Positions 51,529-62,475 are shown, counted from the stretch's first letter. The stretch is 64,000 nt of DNA from Leptothoe kymatousa TAU-MAC 1615 (GCF_018739865.1 NZ_JADOER010000008.1:62001-126000), one strand, 5' to 3'. Numbers and translations are program-made. Notes: generated by a model from the sequence alone, not told the origin.

Positions 51529-52059
51529 CTACCACACTCTTTGATTGATCGGCGTAGCGCCACCGCGGGCTTGCCGATACTCGGCAACGACCTCCCTGGC
51601 CTCTGCAACTAGCTGGTTAAACTCATTACAGGCCGCACTCACGGGGGGAACGCTGGGGCCTGGAGTCCGAGAAAACCGGCGCACACCCCCGGTGCTTTCG
51701 CTAGCACAGGCCTGTCTTGCTTTGTTTAGGTTGGCTTGCAAGTCGTCCTCTGGGTCAAGGTCCAACTCTTCGCCATAGGTGTCGAAAAAGTTTTGGAAAT
51801 AGTCCACAAAAGTGACCAGGTCGCCATTGACACCGCGGAAAATGGCCTCCCCCAGAATGCCGGTGTTGTCCGACTGGTTGGTGCCGGTGTTGTCCGACTG
51901 GTTGGTGCCAGTAATATCGGACATATTAGGTCCGGTAACATCGGACTGGTTCTGGGCATGGGCAACGACGGGCACAAAAGCCGGTGCGATCGCTACCACG
52001 CTACCCAACAATAGTTTCCAAAGGTTGTCCGTGGATCGAAACAATTTTAACAATGACAT
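51529..52059 (-). CDS. Secreted protein with N-terminal NQSD(N)TG repeats
   Basis: A 176-residue protein with a signal peptide (LLLGSVVAIAPAFVPVVAHA) cleaved before QNQSD. Directly after the signal lie four near-copies of a ten-residue unit: NQSDVTGPN, MSDITGT, NQSDNTGT, NQSDNTG. The mature remainder is mostly helical and acidic (FFDTYGEELDLDPEDDLQ), with two cysteines (QACAS, SAACNEF) that could pair. No domain recognised. It lies in a minus-strand set of three exported proteins (50813-53945), which may be expressed together. Its role is not known. Confidence 0.6.
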   Translation of the reverse strand: MSLLKLFRSTDNLWKLLLGSVVAIAPAFVPVVAHAQNQSDVTGPNMSDITGTNQSDNTGTNQSDNTGILGEAIFRGVNGDLVTFVDYFQNFFDTYGEELDLDPEDDLQANLNKARQACASESTGGVRRFSRTPGPSVPPVSAACNEFNQLVAEAREVVAEYRQARGGATPINQRVW

Positions 52060-52214
52060 AGTTCTCTCTTGCCTCTCGGGGAGGTGCTAGTTTTTAAGTC
52101 AGGGCCAGTTGTTAAATCGGGCCTAAAAAAGAATGAATTGGTAGAACGTAAGTCCCATAGCGCCTGGCTTTGCAAAAGCCTACTCAACGCTAAAACTATG
52201 CAAAAACCCCAGAT

Positions 52215-53945
52215 TCAAAACTTGAATGAAAAGCCAGCACCCAGCACAAAGCGCCCACCATCACCAGCTCCGGTAATATCGCGCACCGCTGGCAACAGAA
52301 CGATGGGCACATCCTTAAACGGAGTAATGGATAGACCCGCCGCCAAATCCTGACCCGTCCATTCCACAATTGCACTCACCGGTTCCGCCACACGCACGGC
52401 CATACTGCCGAATACGTTAACGGTGTCACGGTCGGCAAACACATCATCTTCACTGCGGAAGCGGCCAGTGCCGAGTCCAGCGGTGAGCGCCACCCGGCTA
52501 AAGGGTTCAGTCACCTTTTTGCGGGTGCGAATAATGTGAGAAACAGACCCGTAAACCGAATCTTCAAAGTCCACCACATCGGCGGTGGTGATAAACCCTT
52601 CCCAGCCTAGGGCCACAGACCAATCTTCCGACAGCCGTCTGTGGATCTTGGCATTAAAGCCACCGTCCCCAAAGTCGCGGCTGCCACCAAAGCTAGCGGC
52701 GGTGTAAGACAGCTGCACGCCAACATTTTCCCGGGCATCCCCGAGGCCCACACCAAACACCATGGAGCCATCGTCATTATTACCAAATCGAGTCCGGCTT
52801 TGATAGCCCGCACCGACAAATGCGGTCCGGTTATCTGCGCCAAAGCCCGATGGGTTAGAAATGGTGATGGCGGGGGCACTGCTGTAGCCGCTGCTTTCCC
52901 CCTTGCCTTCTTCCAACAGGTCATCAATGATGCTTGGGTCCACATCACGATTGGGTAGGGGGGGCTCAATCGGTAACTGAGCCGTTTCCATGGCTATGTC
53001 TGCTTCAAACGCTATGTCTGCTTCAGACACCATGTCTGTCTCAGACACCATGTCTGCTTCCGACACCACGTCTGCTTCAAACGCGTCTGCCACATATGCG
53101 GCATCGGCTGCGGGCTGGGGCAGTACAGATGTTTCGAAGGCTTGTTCAGTGTCCGCACCGGGCGCGGATACCACGGCGATGTCAACCGCTGCATTTTGTT
53201 CTAGTTCAGCAGATTCAACTGCGGCACTGTCGTCTAACCAACCAGACCCTTCTGCTTCAGCCGGTTCACCCCACATGGCGACCGTTTCCGGTGCGGGGCT
53301 AATGGCGGTGTCAACAGCGGCGTTGTCTGTTGGCACCGCCATTAGCGGAGTGGGATCAACCGAGCTGGCGCTGGCTGGCTGGCTGGCTGGTTCACCGGCT
53401 GGTTCAATGACAATGCTGGTGGGTGTTGCACCAGGAATAATCTCAGCTTCCGCCGTATTCCTTGCTGCTAGCAGGTTACTATTCGCAGATGCATCACGAT
53501 TAGAGGTTTCCAGCAGCCTCTGTAGTTTATCGGATGAGTTGTTGTTGGGCTCTGTTACAGGTGCCACTACATTGTTCGGCATAGCGACACTGGGCGCACT
53601 TGTCCGCGCCACAAAGGCGGGTTCGCTATCGCTAGCTGGGTTGATTGTTGCAGAGTGGGCACTAATGGCAGCCCCATCCTCCAATGGCTGATTAACATCG
53701 GCGTTGTTGAGATCGCCGGCATCAGACTGAGGCTCCCCATCAGGCAGAGACTCTGCTGCATAAACTGGGTCTATACTTGCAGCGCCATAGGAAGCGGCAA
53801 GCAGGGTTAAGCATCCGAGTAGGGTTGGATTAAGGGGCTTGGGCACGGTTTTGTGGAAGGGTAGTGAACGATTGTTGAAATCCGGTAGATGCCCCGTCTT
53901 GAACCGGCCTATGCCGATTCTCGCTATAAATATGTGTTCAGCCAT
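52215..53945 (-). CDS. Predicted outer-membrane beta-barrel protein with long acidic N-terminal region
   Basis: A 576-residue protein from the ATG at 53945. A delayed hydrophobic segment (TLLGCLTLLAASYGAA) ending near VYAAES serves as the signal peptide. Residues about 70-370 are low-complexity, Ala/Glu/Asp/Pro-rich, with a VSE(T/A)DM repeat. The last 200 residues alternate polar and hydrophobic positions as in a beta-barrel (VGAGYQSRTRFGNNDDGSMV, VQLSYTAASFGGSRDFGDGG) and end in GAGFSFKF, the C-terminal Phe signature for outer-membrane assembly. No SLH or porin domain was recognised. It is first in a set of three exported proteins. Function unknown. Confidence 0.6.
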   Translation of the reverse strand: MAEHIFIARIGIGRFKTGHLPDFNNRSLPFHKTVPKPLNPTLLGCLTLLAASYGAASIDPVYAAESLPDGEPQSDAGDLNNADVNQPLEDGAAISAHSATINPASDSEPAFVARTSAPSVAMPNNVVAPVTEPNNNSSDKLQRLLETSNRDASANSNLLAARNTAEAEIIPGATPTSIVIEPAGEPASQPASASSVDPTPLMAVPTDNAAVDTAISPAPETVAMWGEPAEAEGSGWLDDSAAVESAELEQNAAVDIAVVSAPGADTEQAFETSVLPQPAADAAYVADAFEADVVSEADMVSETDMVSEADIAFEADIAMETAQLPIEPPLPNRDVDPSIIDDLLEEGKGESSGYSSAPAITISNPSGFGADNRTAFVGAGYQSRTRFGNNDDGSMVFGVGLGDARENVGVQLSYTAASFGGSRDFGDGGFNAKIHRRLSEDWSVALGWEGFITTADVVDFEDSVYGSVSHIIRTRKKVTEPFSRVALTAGLGTGRFRSEDDVFADRDTVNVFGSMAVRVAEPVSAIVEWTGQDLAAGLSITPFKDVPIVLLPAVRDITGAGDGGRFVLGAGFSFKF

Positions 53946-54078
53946 AAAGCCTGGCAATCTGCTGCTGACTTAGCAGCGGCAATGTCTGTAAAACTGACTA
54001 GTCACCTAGGCGAAACAGATGCCATCATGCTGTGGGCCAGCAATGCCCTTTGAAAAATATCAACGGTGATTGCCTAAG

Positions 54079-54174
54079 GGCTTGTTAAAAAATAAAATCA
54101 TGGCCTTGTTCCTTACAATCATGGCTTAACAAGCCTTGTCGGATTAAACCGTGAAGTAGTTTCTTAACAGCGCC
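54079..54174 (+). mobile_element. Palindromic MITE-like element, family 3 copy 3
   Basis: GGGCTTGTTAAAAAATAAAA and GGCTTAACAAGCC form the inner stem-loop; the outer right end TTCTTAACAGCGCC mirrors the left end AGGGCTTGTTAA. This copy shows the outer inverted repeats best and defines an element of about 95 bp. Confidence 0.65.
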
Positions 54175-54557
54175 TAAGACTATGCTTTAATTTAGCAACA
54201 GTATTTTCTTTGAACTTTCCAGACCTATTCCATAGACTTCGGGATAGTTCAAAAAAATCTTGTGTGAAAATACGTAAATTGTCTTATACCTGCCCTTTTC
54301 ACAGAAATCAGAACGGGTCAGCATAATTCTCAAAAAACTGGTACGAAGACACATAAAGGCGCCGTCAATGTGGTCTCCCATGTCAGGAAAAGCGCTTTAG
54401 TTGTTGCTAACAATACAGCAACTATTGTTGCTATGCATGATGGACTTATAAACCGTCCGTAACAACAATCTTTAATGGGGCGCTAGAGCCTTGAACGTAA
54501 ACCGTTTGGCCGGTTGAATGTCATGGAATAAAGGTTTTTATAAATCGTCATAAACAA
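54175..54557. other. Non-coding stretch
   Basis: About 380 bp between a family-3 element and a hairpin. A 64-codon frame on the minus strand (54187-54381) has no recognisable domain or ribosome-binding site, and is not believed. Nothing else seen. Confidence 0.35.
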
Positions 54558-54588
54558 AGCGCAGGAGAGAAAAAATCTCTCCTGCGCT
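54558..54588 (-). terminator. Perfect hairpin downstream of ilvC
   Basis: 13-bp perfect stem AGCGCAGGAGAGA / TCTCTCCTGCGCT around five A. On the minus strand it is followed by TTGTTTATG. It lies beyond the MITE downstream of ilvC and may be that gene's original terminator, displaced by the insertion. Confidence 0.55.
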
Positions 54589-54667
54589 CTATAAATATAG
54601 GTTGTTTGAACCTAAAATCTTTCCCTATTCATCAGAGGCATTACACGTAATGCCCCTAACGCCCATA

Positions 54668-54854
54668 TAAGTAGGTGAACTCAATCTTTTATAAGATATA
54701 AGCAAGCTGTTAAACTGCTTGGGCTCTGCCCCCAAACCCCCAATTTGGGGGGCTTTGAGTCTGGCATCCCCCAGAAGATAGCCCAAGGGGCATTCAAGAA
54801 AGGGGGATGGGATGGGGCCTCGATATCTGAAAATTAATGAGGATCACCTACTTA
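54668..54854. mobile_element. MITE, family 1 copy 2 (IS630/mariner-like, TA-flanked)
   Basis: A 187-bp element, the better preserved copy. Left end TAAGTAGGTGAACTCAATC and right end (reverse complement) TAAGTAGGTGATCCTCATTA extend as an imperfect inverted repeat of about 30 bp; TA borders both sides. Internal sequence and order match 2118-2277. It ends ten bases downstream of the ilvC stop codon. Confidence 0.75.
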
Positions 54855-54863
54855 CCGTTTGCC

Positions 54864-55898
<1,035 letters not shown>

Positions 55899-56033
55899 CT
55901 AAATACCCGGTCCAGCGCCGGACGGGTTGTGCAGCCTTTCATCCTACCAAACCATATGCCGCTGAGGTACGCCGCTGGGGTTTTGGCCATGGCCCCTGGG
56001 GTGGGTCTGGCCCGATGGGGAAGATTGCGATCG

Positions 56034-56075
56034 CAAAAAAACCTGGTAGGTTAACGGACAGAACCTACCAGGTTT
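56034..56075 (-). terminator. Intrinsic terminator, minus strand
   Basis: Stem AAACCTGGTAGGTT / AACCTACCAGGTTT around a nine-base loop. On the minus strand seven T follow directly. It lies 54 bp downstream of the PEP-CTERM gene at 56129 and is its terminator. Confidence 0.85.
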
Positions 56076-56128
56076 ATAGCTACAGGCGACAATCACAGGC
56101 CACCCATGGCTATGGTTGAAGTGTTAGC

Positions 56129-56989
56129 CTATGCCATCAAACGACGACGGATGAACATGCCACCCATGGCTACTAGACCTAGTAGTGCACCGGGCTCAGG
56201 AGTCTCAGCCGCATCGGTACCTTCTTCAAAGTCAAAGGACTCGTCGCTGAAGCGGAAGGAATAGTTATCGGTTTCGAAACCGCCACCACCTTCTTGGGTG
56301 ATTTTGATGCGGTTAAACAGACCGTCGGTCTCGTTCGCATAGAAGTGGACAAAACCGTTGTACTCATTATTTTGGTGAGCGGCTTGGGTGGGCAGCTTAG
56401 AGTCGCTAGAGCCAAACACATTGTTGTAGTCAAACAGACCCAGGCTAGTTTCAGCGCCGCTGTCGTCAACCTGCAAGAACTCAAACTTGTTCGAGGAACT
56501 CAATGCGCCCCAGTTCATGCCGAAGTAGTTGAGGCTATCGGCCAAATCAACGGTGACGGAATTGCCCTGGAATACGGCCAAATAGTCAGAGGTATTTTTC
56601 TCTGCATTGGCGCCTGTGGGTGCCCAGCGGTCACTCTTGATGTCTGTTCTGCTCTGGCCTAGGGCCTTATCAAAGTTAAATACCACGGACTCATTGCCGA
56701 AGGTGAATGCATTGCTCTTACCTTCAACCGCTTTCCGTAGGCTGGAGTCGTTAAAGTCGATATTAGTTGTGCCGTCGTTGTAGTAGAAATCGGAATAGGC
56801 ACCCAGGGAACCGTTAGCATCGTTGGTTAGGTTAATGCCCTTGGTTACCTTAGCTGTGATGCTGTCGATGGTGAACTCACTAAAGATAGGAAGTACTTCA
56901 TCATCGTTTGCTTGAGCGACCGGTGCAAAAGCAAAAGGTGCCGTCATTGCAACAGCTGCAGCCAATAGGATGTGACGATTTAGTTTCAT
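56129..56989 (-). CDS. PEP-CTERM sorting-domain protein of unknown function
   Basis: A 286-residue exported protein. The signal peptide MKLNRHILLAAAVAMTAPFA ends near APVAQAND. The body is beta-rich, with FTIDSITAKVTKGINLTNDA, DSLNYFGMNWGALSSSNKFE and YNGFVHFYANETDG, resembling PEP-CTERM proteins that carry a carbohydrate-binding-like jelly roll; no catalytic residues recognised. The C-terminus ETPEPGALLGLVAMGGMFIR then RRLMA is a complete PEP-CTERM signal with basic tail. An exosortase outside the window is required. It has its own terminator and a 455-bp upstream region, so it is monocistronic. Confidence 0.82.
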   Translation of the reverse strand: MKLNRHILLAAAVAMTAPFAFAPVAQANDDEVLPIFSEFTIDSITAKVTKGINLTNDANGSLGAYSDFYYNDGTTNIDFNDSSLRKAVEGKSNAFTFGNESVVFNFDKALGQSRTDIKSDRWAPTGANAEKNTSDYLAVFQGNSVTVDLADSLNYFGMNWGALSSSNKFEFLQVDDSGAETSLGLFDYNNVFGSSDSKLPTQAAHQNNEYNGFVHFYANETDGLFNRIKITQEGGGGFETDNYSFRFSDESFDFEEGTDAAETPEPGALLGLVAMGGMFIRRRLMA

Positions 56990-57357
56990 GGTTGAACAGT
57001 TCTCTTGGATATCTGAGTGAATAGCTTGGCTTGCGTGGTGCAGATGTGATTTCTGCTACAAGGTTGTACTCAGTATCACCAGTGGAAGGCCTACCTATTA
57101 ACGATGAAACTACTGAAAATAGAGGGCTTGGCTCCTAGTTGATTTTTCTTGGATTGATTTAGATTTGACACATCTTCTGGATTTTTTTCAGTAAATATAT
57201 GCAGGCGATAGTATCCCCAACCCCTCGCAATGTAAATCTCGCTGAGATTGGCTAGGCCGATTGCAGTAGTTATCTAGCCGATTGTTGCCAGCAGAGCCTA
57301 AGGGCAGGCCAGGCAAAGGGGCGTGGGATATACAAAATTTATGCTGGCTTTCAGCAC
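56990..57357. other. Upstream region of the PEP-CTERM gene
   Basis: About 370 bp without a gene. It should contain the promoter of the minus-strand PEP-CTERM gene. A 67-codon minus-strand frame reaching into the gatA terminator has no support. Confidence 0.35.
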
Positions 57358-57389
57358 AAAAAAGCTGACCGGCCCTAGGACCGGTCAGC
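57358..57389 (-). terminator. Intrinsic terminator of gatA
   Basis: Stem GCTGACCGG / CCGGTCAGC with an eight-base loop, followed on the minus strand by six T. It lies 57 bp past the gatA stop codon. Confidence 0.88.
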
Positions 57390-57445
57390 ACTTAAAAAAC
57401 GGATTGGGCCGAGTGAAAAGAAGACCCGAGTAGGGCCGATTTTCC

Positions 57446-58891
57446 CTAGACAACCGGCATCTTTTCATGCCACGGGGTGGCACTTTCATAGGCGGAGGCC
57501 ACCTCAAACAGGGTGTCTTCCCTCAGCACGTTACCGATCAGTTGCATGCCAATGGGCATGCCCCCCTGGTCAAATCCGCAGGGCAAACTGATGCCGGGGA
57601 GTCCGGCCAGGTTGACGGTAATGGTCATCAGGTCAGATAGATACATGCTCAACGGATCGTTGACCTTTTCCCCGGCTTTAAAGGCGGTGCTGGGTACCGT
57701 GGGCGTCATCAGCACATCCACATCTTTAAAGGCGGCTTCGAAGTCTTGCTTAATTAACGTCCGCACTTTCTGGGCCTGGAGATAGTAGGCGTCGTAGTAC
57801 CCGGCGGAGAGGGCATAGGTGCCGATCATGATGCGGCGCTTTACTTCAGGGCCAAAGCCTTCCGCCCGAGTTTTTTTGTACATGGACAGTAGGTTGTCTG
57901 TTTCCGTGCGCATGCCGTAGCGCACACCGTCATAGCGGGCCAGATTGGAAGACGCTTCCGAGGGGGCAATGATGTAATAGGTGGGTAGACCATATTTAAA
58001 GCTGGGGCAGGAGATTTCGACAACCTCGGCACCCAGTTCTTTAATTTGGGCGATGGCGGCATCCATGGCCTTGGCCACGTCACTGTCTAGGCCTTCGCCA
58101 AAGGTTTCTTTTACCAGCCCAATGCGCTTGCCCTTGAGGTCGGTTTTGAGGTGCTTAGTATAGTCGGGAATATCCACCTTGAGGCTGGTGGAGTCTTTGT
58201 TGTCGTAGCCTGCGATCGCGCTGAGCAAAATCGCAGAATCCTCAACGGTGCGGCTAAAGGGGCCAATTTGGTCCAACGATGAGGCGAATGCCACGAGGCC
58301 ATAGCGCGACACTAAACCATAGGTGGGTTTGAGCCCGACCACGCCACAGTAGGCGGCGGGTTGGCGAATCGAGCCGCCGGTATCGGAACCGAGGGAAATG
58401 GGGGCCTGGTCTGCGGCTACGGCGGCAGCCGAACCACCGGAAGAGCCACCGGGTACCCGGTCCGTATCCCACGGGTTAGCGGTGAGCTGATAGGCGGAGT
58501 TTTCGGTGGAGCTGCCCATGGCAAACTCATCCATGTTGGTTTTGCCTAGGAAAATCGCCCCCGCATCCGCCAACCGCTGGGTGACCGTCGATTCATAGGG
58601 GGGGATAAACCCAGCCAAAATTTTGGAGGCACAGGTGGTGCGAATGCCTTTGGTGCAAAGATTATCTTTTAAGGCGATGGGAATCCCAGCCAGGGGACCC
58701 AAGGGCGTGCCCGCTGCGATCGCTGCATCCACCTGCTTTGCTTGGTCTAGGGCCTTGTCTGCGGTTACGGCCAAAAAACTTTGTAGTTTGGGCTCTAGCG
58801 TCTGTAACCGATCTAAATATTCTTGGGTGATTTCAACCGCAGTACGCTCTTTTCCAGTGAGCTGTTGCTGCAACTTGCGGATGACTGACAT
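57446..58891 (-). CDS. gatA: Aspartyl/glutamyl-tRNA(Asn/Gln) amidotransferase subunit A
   Basis: A 481-residue amidase-signature enzyme. The catalytic Ser-cisSer-Lys triad is visible: Lys in [11 protein letters not shown], then the signature [20 protein letters not shown] and the nucleophile Ser in [13 protein letters not shown]. Length is typical. GatA releases ammonia from glutamine and passes it to GatB to amidate Glu-tRNA(Gln); cyanobacteria use this route because they lack glutaminyl-tRNA synthetase. gatB and gatC are not next to it, as is usual in cyanobacteria. The start [11 protein letters not shown] is conserved in the family. Confidence 0.97.
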   Translation of the reverse strand: MSVIRKLQQQLTGKERTAVEITQEYLDRLQTLEPKLQSFLAVTADKALDQAKQVDAAIAAGTPLGPLAGIPIALKDNLCTKGIRTTCASKILAGFIPPYESTVTQRLADAGAIFLGKTNMDEFAMGSSTENSAYQLTANPWDTDRVPGGSSGGSAAAVAADQAPISLGSDTGGSIRQPAAYCGVVGLKPTYGLVSRYGLVAFASSLDQIGPFSRTVEDSAILLSAIAGYDNKDSTSLKVDIPDYTKHLKTDLKGKRIGLVKETFGEGLDSDVAKAMDAAIAQIKELGAEVVEISCPSFKYGLPTYYIIAPSEASSNLARYDGVRYGMRTETDNLLSMYKKTRAEGFGPEVKRRIMIGTYALSAGYYDAYYLQAQKVRTLIKQDFEAAFKDVDVLMTPTVPSTAFKAGEKVNDPLSMYLSDLMTITVNLAGLPGISLPCGFDQGGMPIGMQLIGNVLREDTLFEVASAYESATPWHEKMPVV

Positions 58892-59276
58892 TCTGACTCC
58901 TCAGTAGCCTAGCGATTCCAAGCTAACAGTATAGGCGGGAATGGCGGGAATGAAACCAGCACTGTTTATGCTTTTCTGAGTAGCTAATCCAGGTGCTCCG
59001 GCGATGGCAATACGGCCATGGATGCCAAGGACGCATCAAACATTTTTAGGAAATATCTTGGGGAAATGTGTAGATGAGTACAATTTTTCCTATTATTTTT
59101 CTATTAAGTTTTTAATCAATGGGGAACTGTTTTAATAAACCTGCCCTAACAGTTTTGTTTCCCCAGTAACTTCCTGAACTTTTTCTATGGATTAAGCGGC
59201 CCCCGCTTAGTCGCCAGCTTCTGCATACTATTGTCACATATGCCGCAGCAACGTTATTCCGGTGCATCCGCTCACT
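58892..59276. other. Divergent intergenic region between gatA and the serine hydrolase
   Basis: 385 bp holding the promoters of two divergent genes. AT-rich around 59090-59130 (TTTTTCCTATTATTTTTC). No repeat family or known RNA recognised. Confidence 0.4.
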
Positions 59277-60647
59277 ATGTTCCTTTTTCAATCCCCTGCT
59301 AAACCTATTTGGCGTCAGACCTGGTTGCGGTTTTGCGTTATGTCAGGGAGTTTGGCTGGTTTGGCTGCCCTGGTGCTGCCCCAGCTGCCAGCGTCATGGT
59401 CAAAAACTCTCAGGGCCCAGGTGGCGGCCCAGCCTACTTTAATTTCTTCGGCCCTCCCCCCGGGCTCTGATGCGGTGCCAAACGTGGTCGCTGAGCCAAG
59501 GCCAGCCCCCATTGATAGTGTGGTGCGCCCCTATTTGGCCATGAGCCAACTGAGCTACAGTTTGACCGAGCATGTATTGGCAAAGCACCAGGCGGCTGTG
59601 CGCTACAAGCAGGCGGTTGCGATCGCTCAGCAAGCCCTGAATTTGCGACAGCAGGGTAACAGTGTGGAGTTAAAACGCCAGGAAATCGCCCTCTGGCAAG
59701 ATGCGGTCAGTGCCCTGGGCACTATCCCCAGCGACACCCCTGAGTATGTGCAGGCCCAGGCAAAAATCAAGGAATATAGCACCATTGCCACCGTGGTCAA
59801 CCGCTACCTCGAACGGCAACAGTCTGCCTTTTTAAAGCCCATTGCCGCCGCCGGGGGCAATGGGAGCGCGGTGCGCATTGGGCTTTGCCAGCTGGGCACC
59901 ACCGAATGTCGTTCTTTCCAGGGCAATGTGCCCCCGGTCAGTTTGGCCAGTTTAGTCAAGCTCCCCCTCGCCGTGGCCCTGATGCATCAGGTCACCAATG
60001 CAAAGGCCAGTCTCGATGAGCTGATCTATATTGATCCCGCCAACTTTACTGAAAATGCCCAGGGGGCCAAAATTTTTGTCGAGAAAACCTACACCCTGCG
60101 GGAGGTGATGGTGCGCATGATTACGGAGAGCAATAATATTGCCACCAATCAGCTAATCGACTACATGGGCTACGACGCCATCAATGCGGCCCTAAAAGCA
60201 GAAGGGTTTACGGGCACCAGCGTGGGGCATAAGTTGGTGGGCAGTAAAACCTTCCCTAAGACCATGGGCGCCGGCCTGAATCGCAGCACCGCTGATGAGC
60301 TCACCCAGATGATGATGCGCATCTACAGCTTTACCAAAGACAGTGATGAAGAGATTCTCAACGCGCTGGTGGGGCAGTACGATCTCGATTTTGGCTATCG
60401 GGCCTTGGTTAAGGAAAAGCCCAATATTTTTTGGATTGGGGAAAAAACGGGCCAAAATTCTCGCGTCATTGGCAGCACCGTTGCCTTTAAGGTGGGCGAT
60501 GAACGCTATGTGATGACCGTCACCATTGATAAAAGTAAGAGCCAGGGGAGATTGCGGCAAATTATTCGGGATGTTGCTCGCCACGTGCTAGACCACGGTC
60601 CGCTGGATCAATCATCCACGGCTCCTAAAATCGCCCGTAATTTCTAA
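59277..60647 (+). CDS. Serine hydrolase, class A beta-lactamase-like
   Basis: From the ATG at 59277 the protein has 456 residues (a GTG at 59262 adds five). An N-terminal hydrophobic segment (about 22-37) is a signal or anchor. A helical region (90-185) precedes a penicillin-binding-type domain with SLVK (Ser225, Lys228), the SNN motif at 285-287 and KTG at 390-392, all three active-site elements of serine beta-lactamases and DD-peptidases. The long N-terminal part is not found in classical lactamases, so a peptidoglycan-directed role is at least as likely as antibiotic resistance. Divergent from gatA. Confidence 0.82.
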   Translation: MFLFQSPAKPIWRQTWLRFCVMSGSLAGLAALVLPQLPASWSKTLRAQVAAQPTLISSALPPGSDAVPNVVAEPRPAPIDSVVRPYLAMSQLSYSLTEHVLAKHQAAVRYKQAVAIAQQALNLRQQGNSVELKRQEIALWQDAVSALGTIPSDTPEYVQAQAKIKEYSTIATVVNRYLERQQSAFLKPIAAAGGNGSAVRIGLCQLGTTECRSFQGNVPPVSLASLVKLPLAVALMHQVTNAKASLDELIYIDPANFTENAQGAKIFVEKTYTLREVMVRMITESNNIATNQLIDYMGYDAINAALKAEGFTGTSVGHKLVGSKTFPKTMGAGLNRSTADELTQMMMRIYSFTKDSDEEILNALVGQYDLDFGYRALVKEKPNIFWIGEKTGQNSRVIGSTVAFKVGDERYVMTVTIDKSKSQGRLRQIIRDVARHVLDHGPLDQSSTAPKIARNF

Positions 60648-61093
60648 CCCGTTTATCGTTTAGTTAAACCCGGATTAAGCATTAGCCTCCCCATCCATGG
60701 AAGCGGTCTCTATGGATTCGGTTTTGTGGGTTTAAATCCGTGGGATGATGGTCTTTTTTTTATAGATAGGAAAAGGCGTATTTATTATTAGAAATTAGTA
60801 GAAAAAACGAGTTGCCCCATGCATATGTTTGGTCTCTTATTGACGTGACACTTGCCAAAAAATATGCATGTTCTTTCTAGCAATGGTGTTCTTTTCTAAA
60901 CACAGGGTTCCCTTGTAAAGGGGATTCCCATTTGCTTACCTTATATCGCCCATAGGTTATGTGCACAACCGATCCCATTCATTGAGTATTTCAGGACACA
61001 AAGCAAAAATAATTTGTTTCAACCTCTTGTCAAGGATTAGATACACCCTCAAACTAATAATGAATTAAAAAACTGCGCTAGTGAGACGATCCT
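60648..61093. other. Leader region of glgC
   Basis: 446 bp upstream of glgC. It contains a 15-16 bp inverted repeat, CATGCATATGTTTGG (60818-60832) with CCAAAAAATATGCATG (60855-60870), overlapping a candidate promoter. The downstream 225 bp would form a long untranslated leader. No known riboswitch recognised. Confidence 0.5.
60840..60868 (+). promoter_or_regulatory. Candidate sigma-70 promoter of glgC
   Basis: TTGACG and TATGCA are spaced by exactly 17 bases. The right arm of the inverted repeat covers the -10 box and the left arm lies just upstream of -35, so a dimeric regulator bound there would control access. Inference from consensus only. Confidence 0.4.
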
Positions 61094-62383
61094 GTGAAAA
61101 GAGTTCTTTCAATTATTCTCGGTGGCGGTGCCGGTACTCGCCTCTACCCTCTAACTAAGTTTCGTGCAAAGCCCGCAGTTCCCCTAGCTGGTAAATATCG
61201 ATTGATTGATATTCCAGTTAGTAACTGTATTAACTCAGAAATCTTAAAAATCTACGTTCTCACGCAGTTTAATTCCGCCTCTCTCAATCGTCATATCACC
61301 CGCGCTTACAACTTTTCCCAGTTTAGCGATGGCTTTGTGGAGGTGTTAGCCGCCCAGCAAACCCCGGAGAGCCCCAGCTGGTTCCAGGGCACCGCCGACG
61401 CGGTGCGCAAGTACCTGTGGCTGTTTGAGAGCTGGGATGTGGATGAGGTGATCATCCTGTCCGGGGACCACCTATATCGCATGGACTACGGCCTATTTGT
61501 TGAGCGTCACCGCCAGACCGGGGCAGACATTACCCTGTCGGTGGTGCCCGTGGGTTACAAGGTGGCCCCAAGCTTTGGCCTGATGAAAATCGATGGGTCT
61601 GGTCGCGTCGTAGACTTCCACGAGAAACCCAAGGGTGACGATCTAGAGGCGATGAAGGTGGACACGACCACCCTGGGGCTGAGCCCCGAGCAAGCGAAGG
61701 ATAATCCCTTTATTGCGTCCATGGGCATTTACGTCTTTAAAAAGCAGACGCTGATCGATCTATTGCGTCGCTCCCCCGAACAGACGGACTTTGGTAAGGA
61801 AATTATTCCTGGGTCTGCCCGTGACTACAACGTTCAGGCCTATCTATTTGATGGCTATTGGGAAGACATTGGGACCATTGAGGCGTTTTTCAATGCCAAC
61901 CTAGCCCTCACCCAGCAGCCCCATCCCCCCTTTAGCTTCTACGAAGAGAACGCCCCCATCTATACCCGGGCCCGCTACTTGCCCCCCAGTAAGGTGTGGA
62001 ACTCTAAAATTACTGAGTCAATTGTGGGTGATGGCTGCATTCTCAAGGAGTGCAGTATCCACCGTACGGTGATCGGTTTGCGCCAGCGCATTGGGGCCAA
62101 CTGCGAAATTGAAGATGCCTTGTTAATGGGGGCGGACTACTATGAGTCGTCTTCCGAGGGGCAGCAGCACCTTACCCGTGGCAAAATTCCGGTGGGGATT
62201 GGCGAAGGTACCATTATTAAGCAGGCCATTGTGGACAAAAATGCCCGCATTGGTCGCAATGTGAAAATTGTGAATAAGGAAAATATCCAGGAAGCTGAAC
62301 GGGAAGATCTAGGCTTCTACATTCGCAGCGGTATTGTTGTGGTGCTTAAGAATGCTGTAATTCCTGACGGCATGATTATTTAA
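61094..62383 (+). CDS. glgC: Glucose-1-phosphate adenylyltransferase (ADP-glucose pyrophosphorylase)
   Basis: A 429-residue enzyme that makes ADP-glucose from glucose-1-phosphate and ATP, the controlled step of glycogen synthesis. It starts at a GTG; the N-terminus [20 protein letters not shown], then [20 protein letters not shown], is highly conserved. Other motifs: [35 protein letters not shown] (glucose-1-P site) and a left-handed beta-helix C-terminal domain with the 3-phosphoglycerate-binding lysine region ([15 protein letters not shown]). Length is the cyanobacterial norm. A perfect hairpin follows the stop. Regulation by 3-phosphoglycerate and phosphate is known for the family. Confidence 0.97.
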   Translation: MKRVLSIILGGGAGTRLYPLTKFRAKPAVPLAGKYRLIDIPVSNCINSEILKIYVLTQFNSASLNRHITRAYNFSQFSDGFVEVLAAQQTPESPSWFQGTADAVRKYLWLFESWDVDEVIILSGDHLYRMDYGLFVERHRQTGADITLSVVPVGYKVAPSFGLMKIDGSGRVVDFHEKPKGDDLEAMKVDTTTLGLSPEQAKDNPFIASMGIYVFKKQTLIDLLRRSPEQTDFGKEIIPGSARDYNVQAYLFDGYWEDIGTIEAFFNANLALTQQPHPPFSFYEENAPIYTRARYLPPSKVWNSKITESIVGDGCILKECSIHRTVIGLRQRIGANCEIEDALLMGADYYESSSEGQQHLTRGKIPVGIGEGTIIKQAIVDKNARIGRNVKIVNKENIQEAEREDLGFYIRSGIVVVLKNAVIPDGMII

Positions 62384-62431
62384 GGCCTTGGGGTGGCTCC
62401 GCTCACCGGCGGTGTTGCCTAATTATTTATG

Positions 62432-62475
62432 TTTACGCCAAAGGGCTTCCAACATTGGAAGCCCTTTGGCGTAAA
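62432..62475 (+). terminator. Strong hairpin downstream of glgC
   Basis: 19-bp perfect stem (TTTACGCCAAAGGGCTTCC and its complement) with a six-base loop, 49 bp after the glgC stop. No T run follows; the hairpin may still end transcription or stabilise the mRNA. Confidence 0.7.

Noticed and set aside
54187..54381. 64-codon minus-strand frame
   Set aside because: No domain, no ribosome-binding site and no supporting context.
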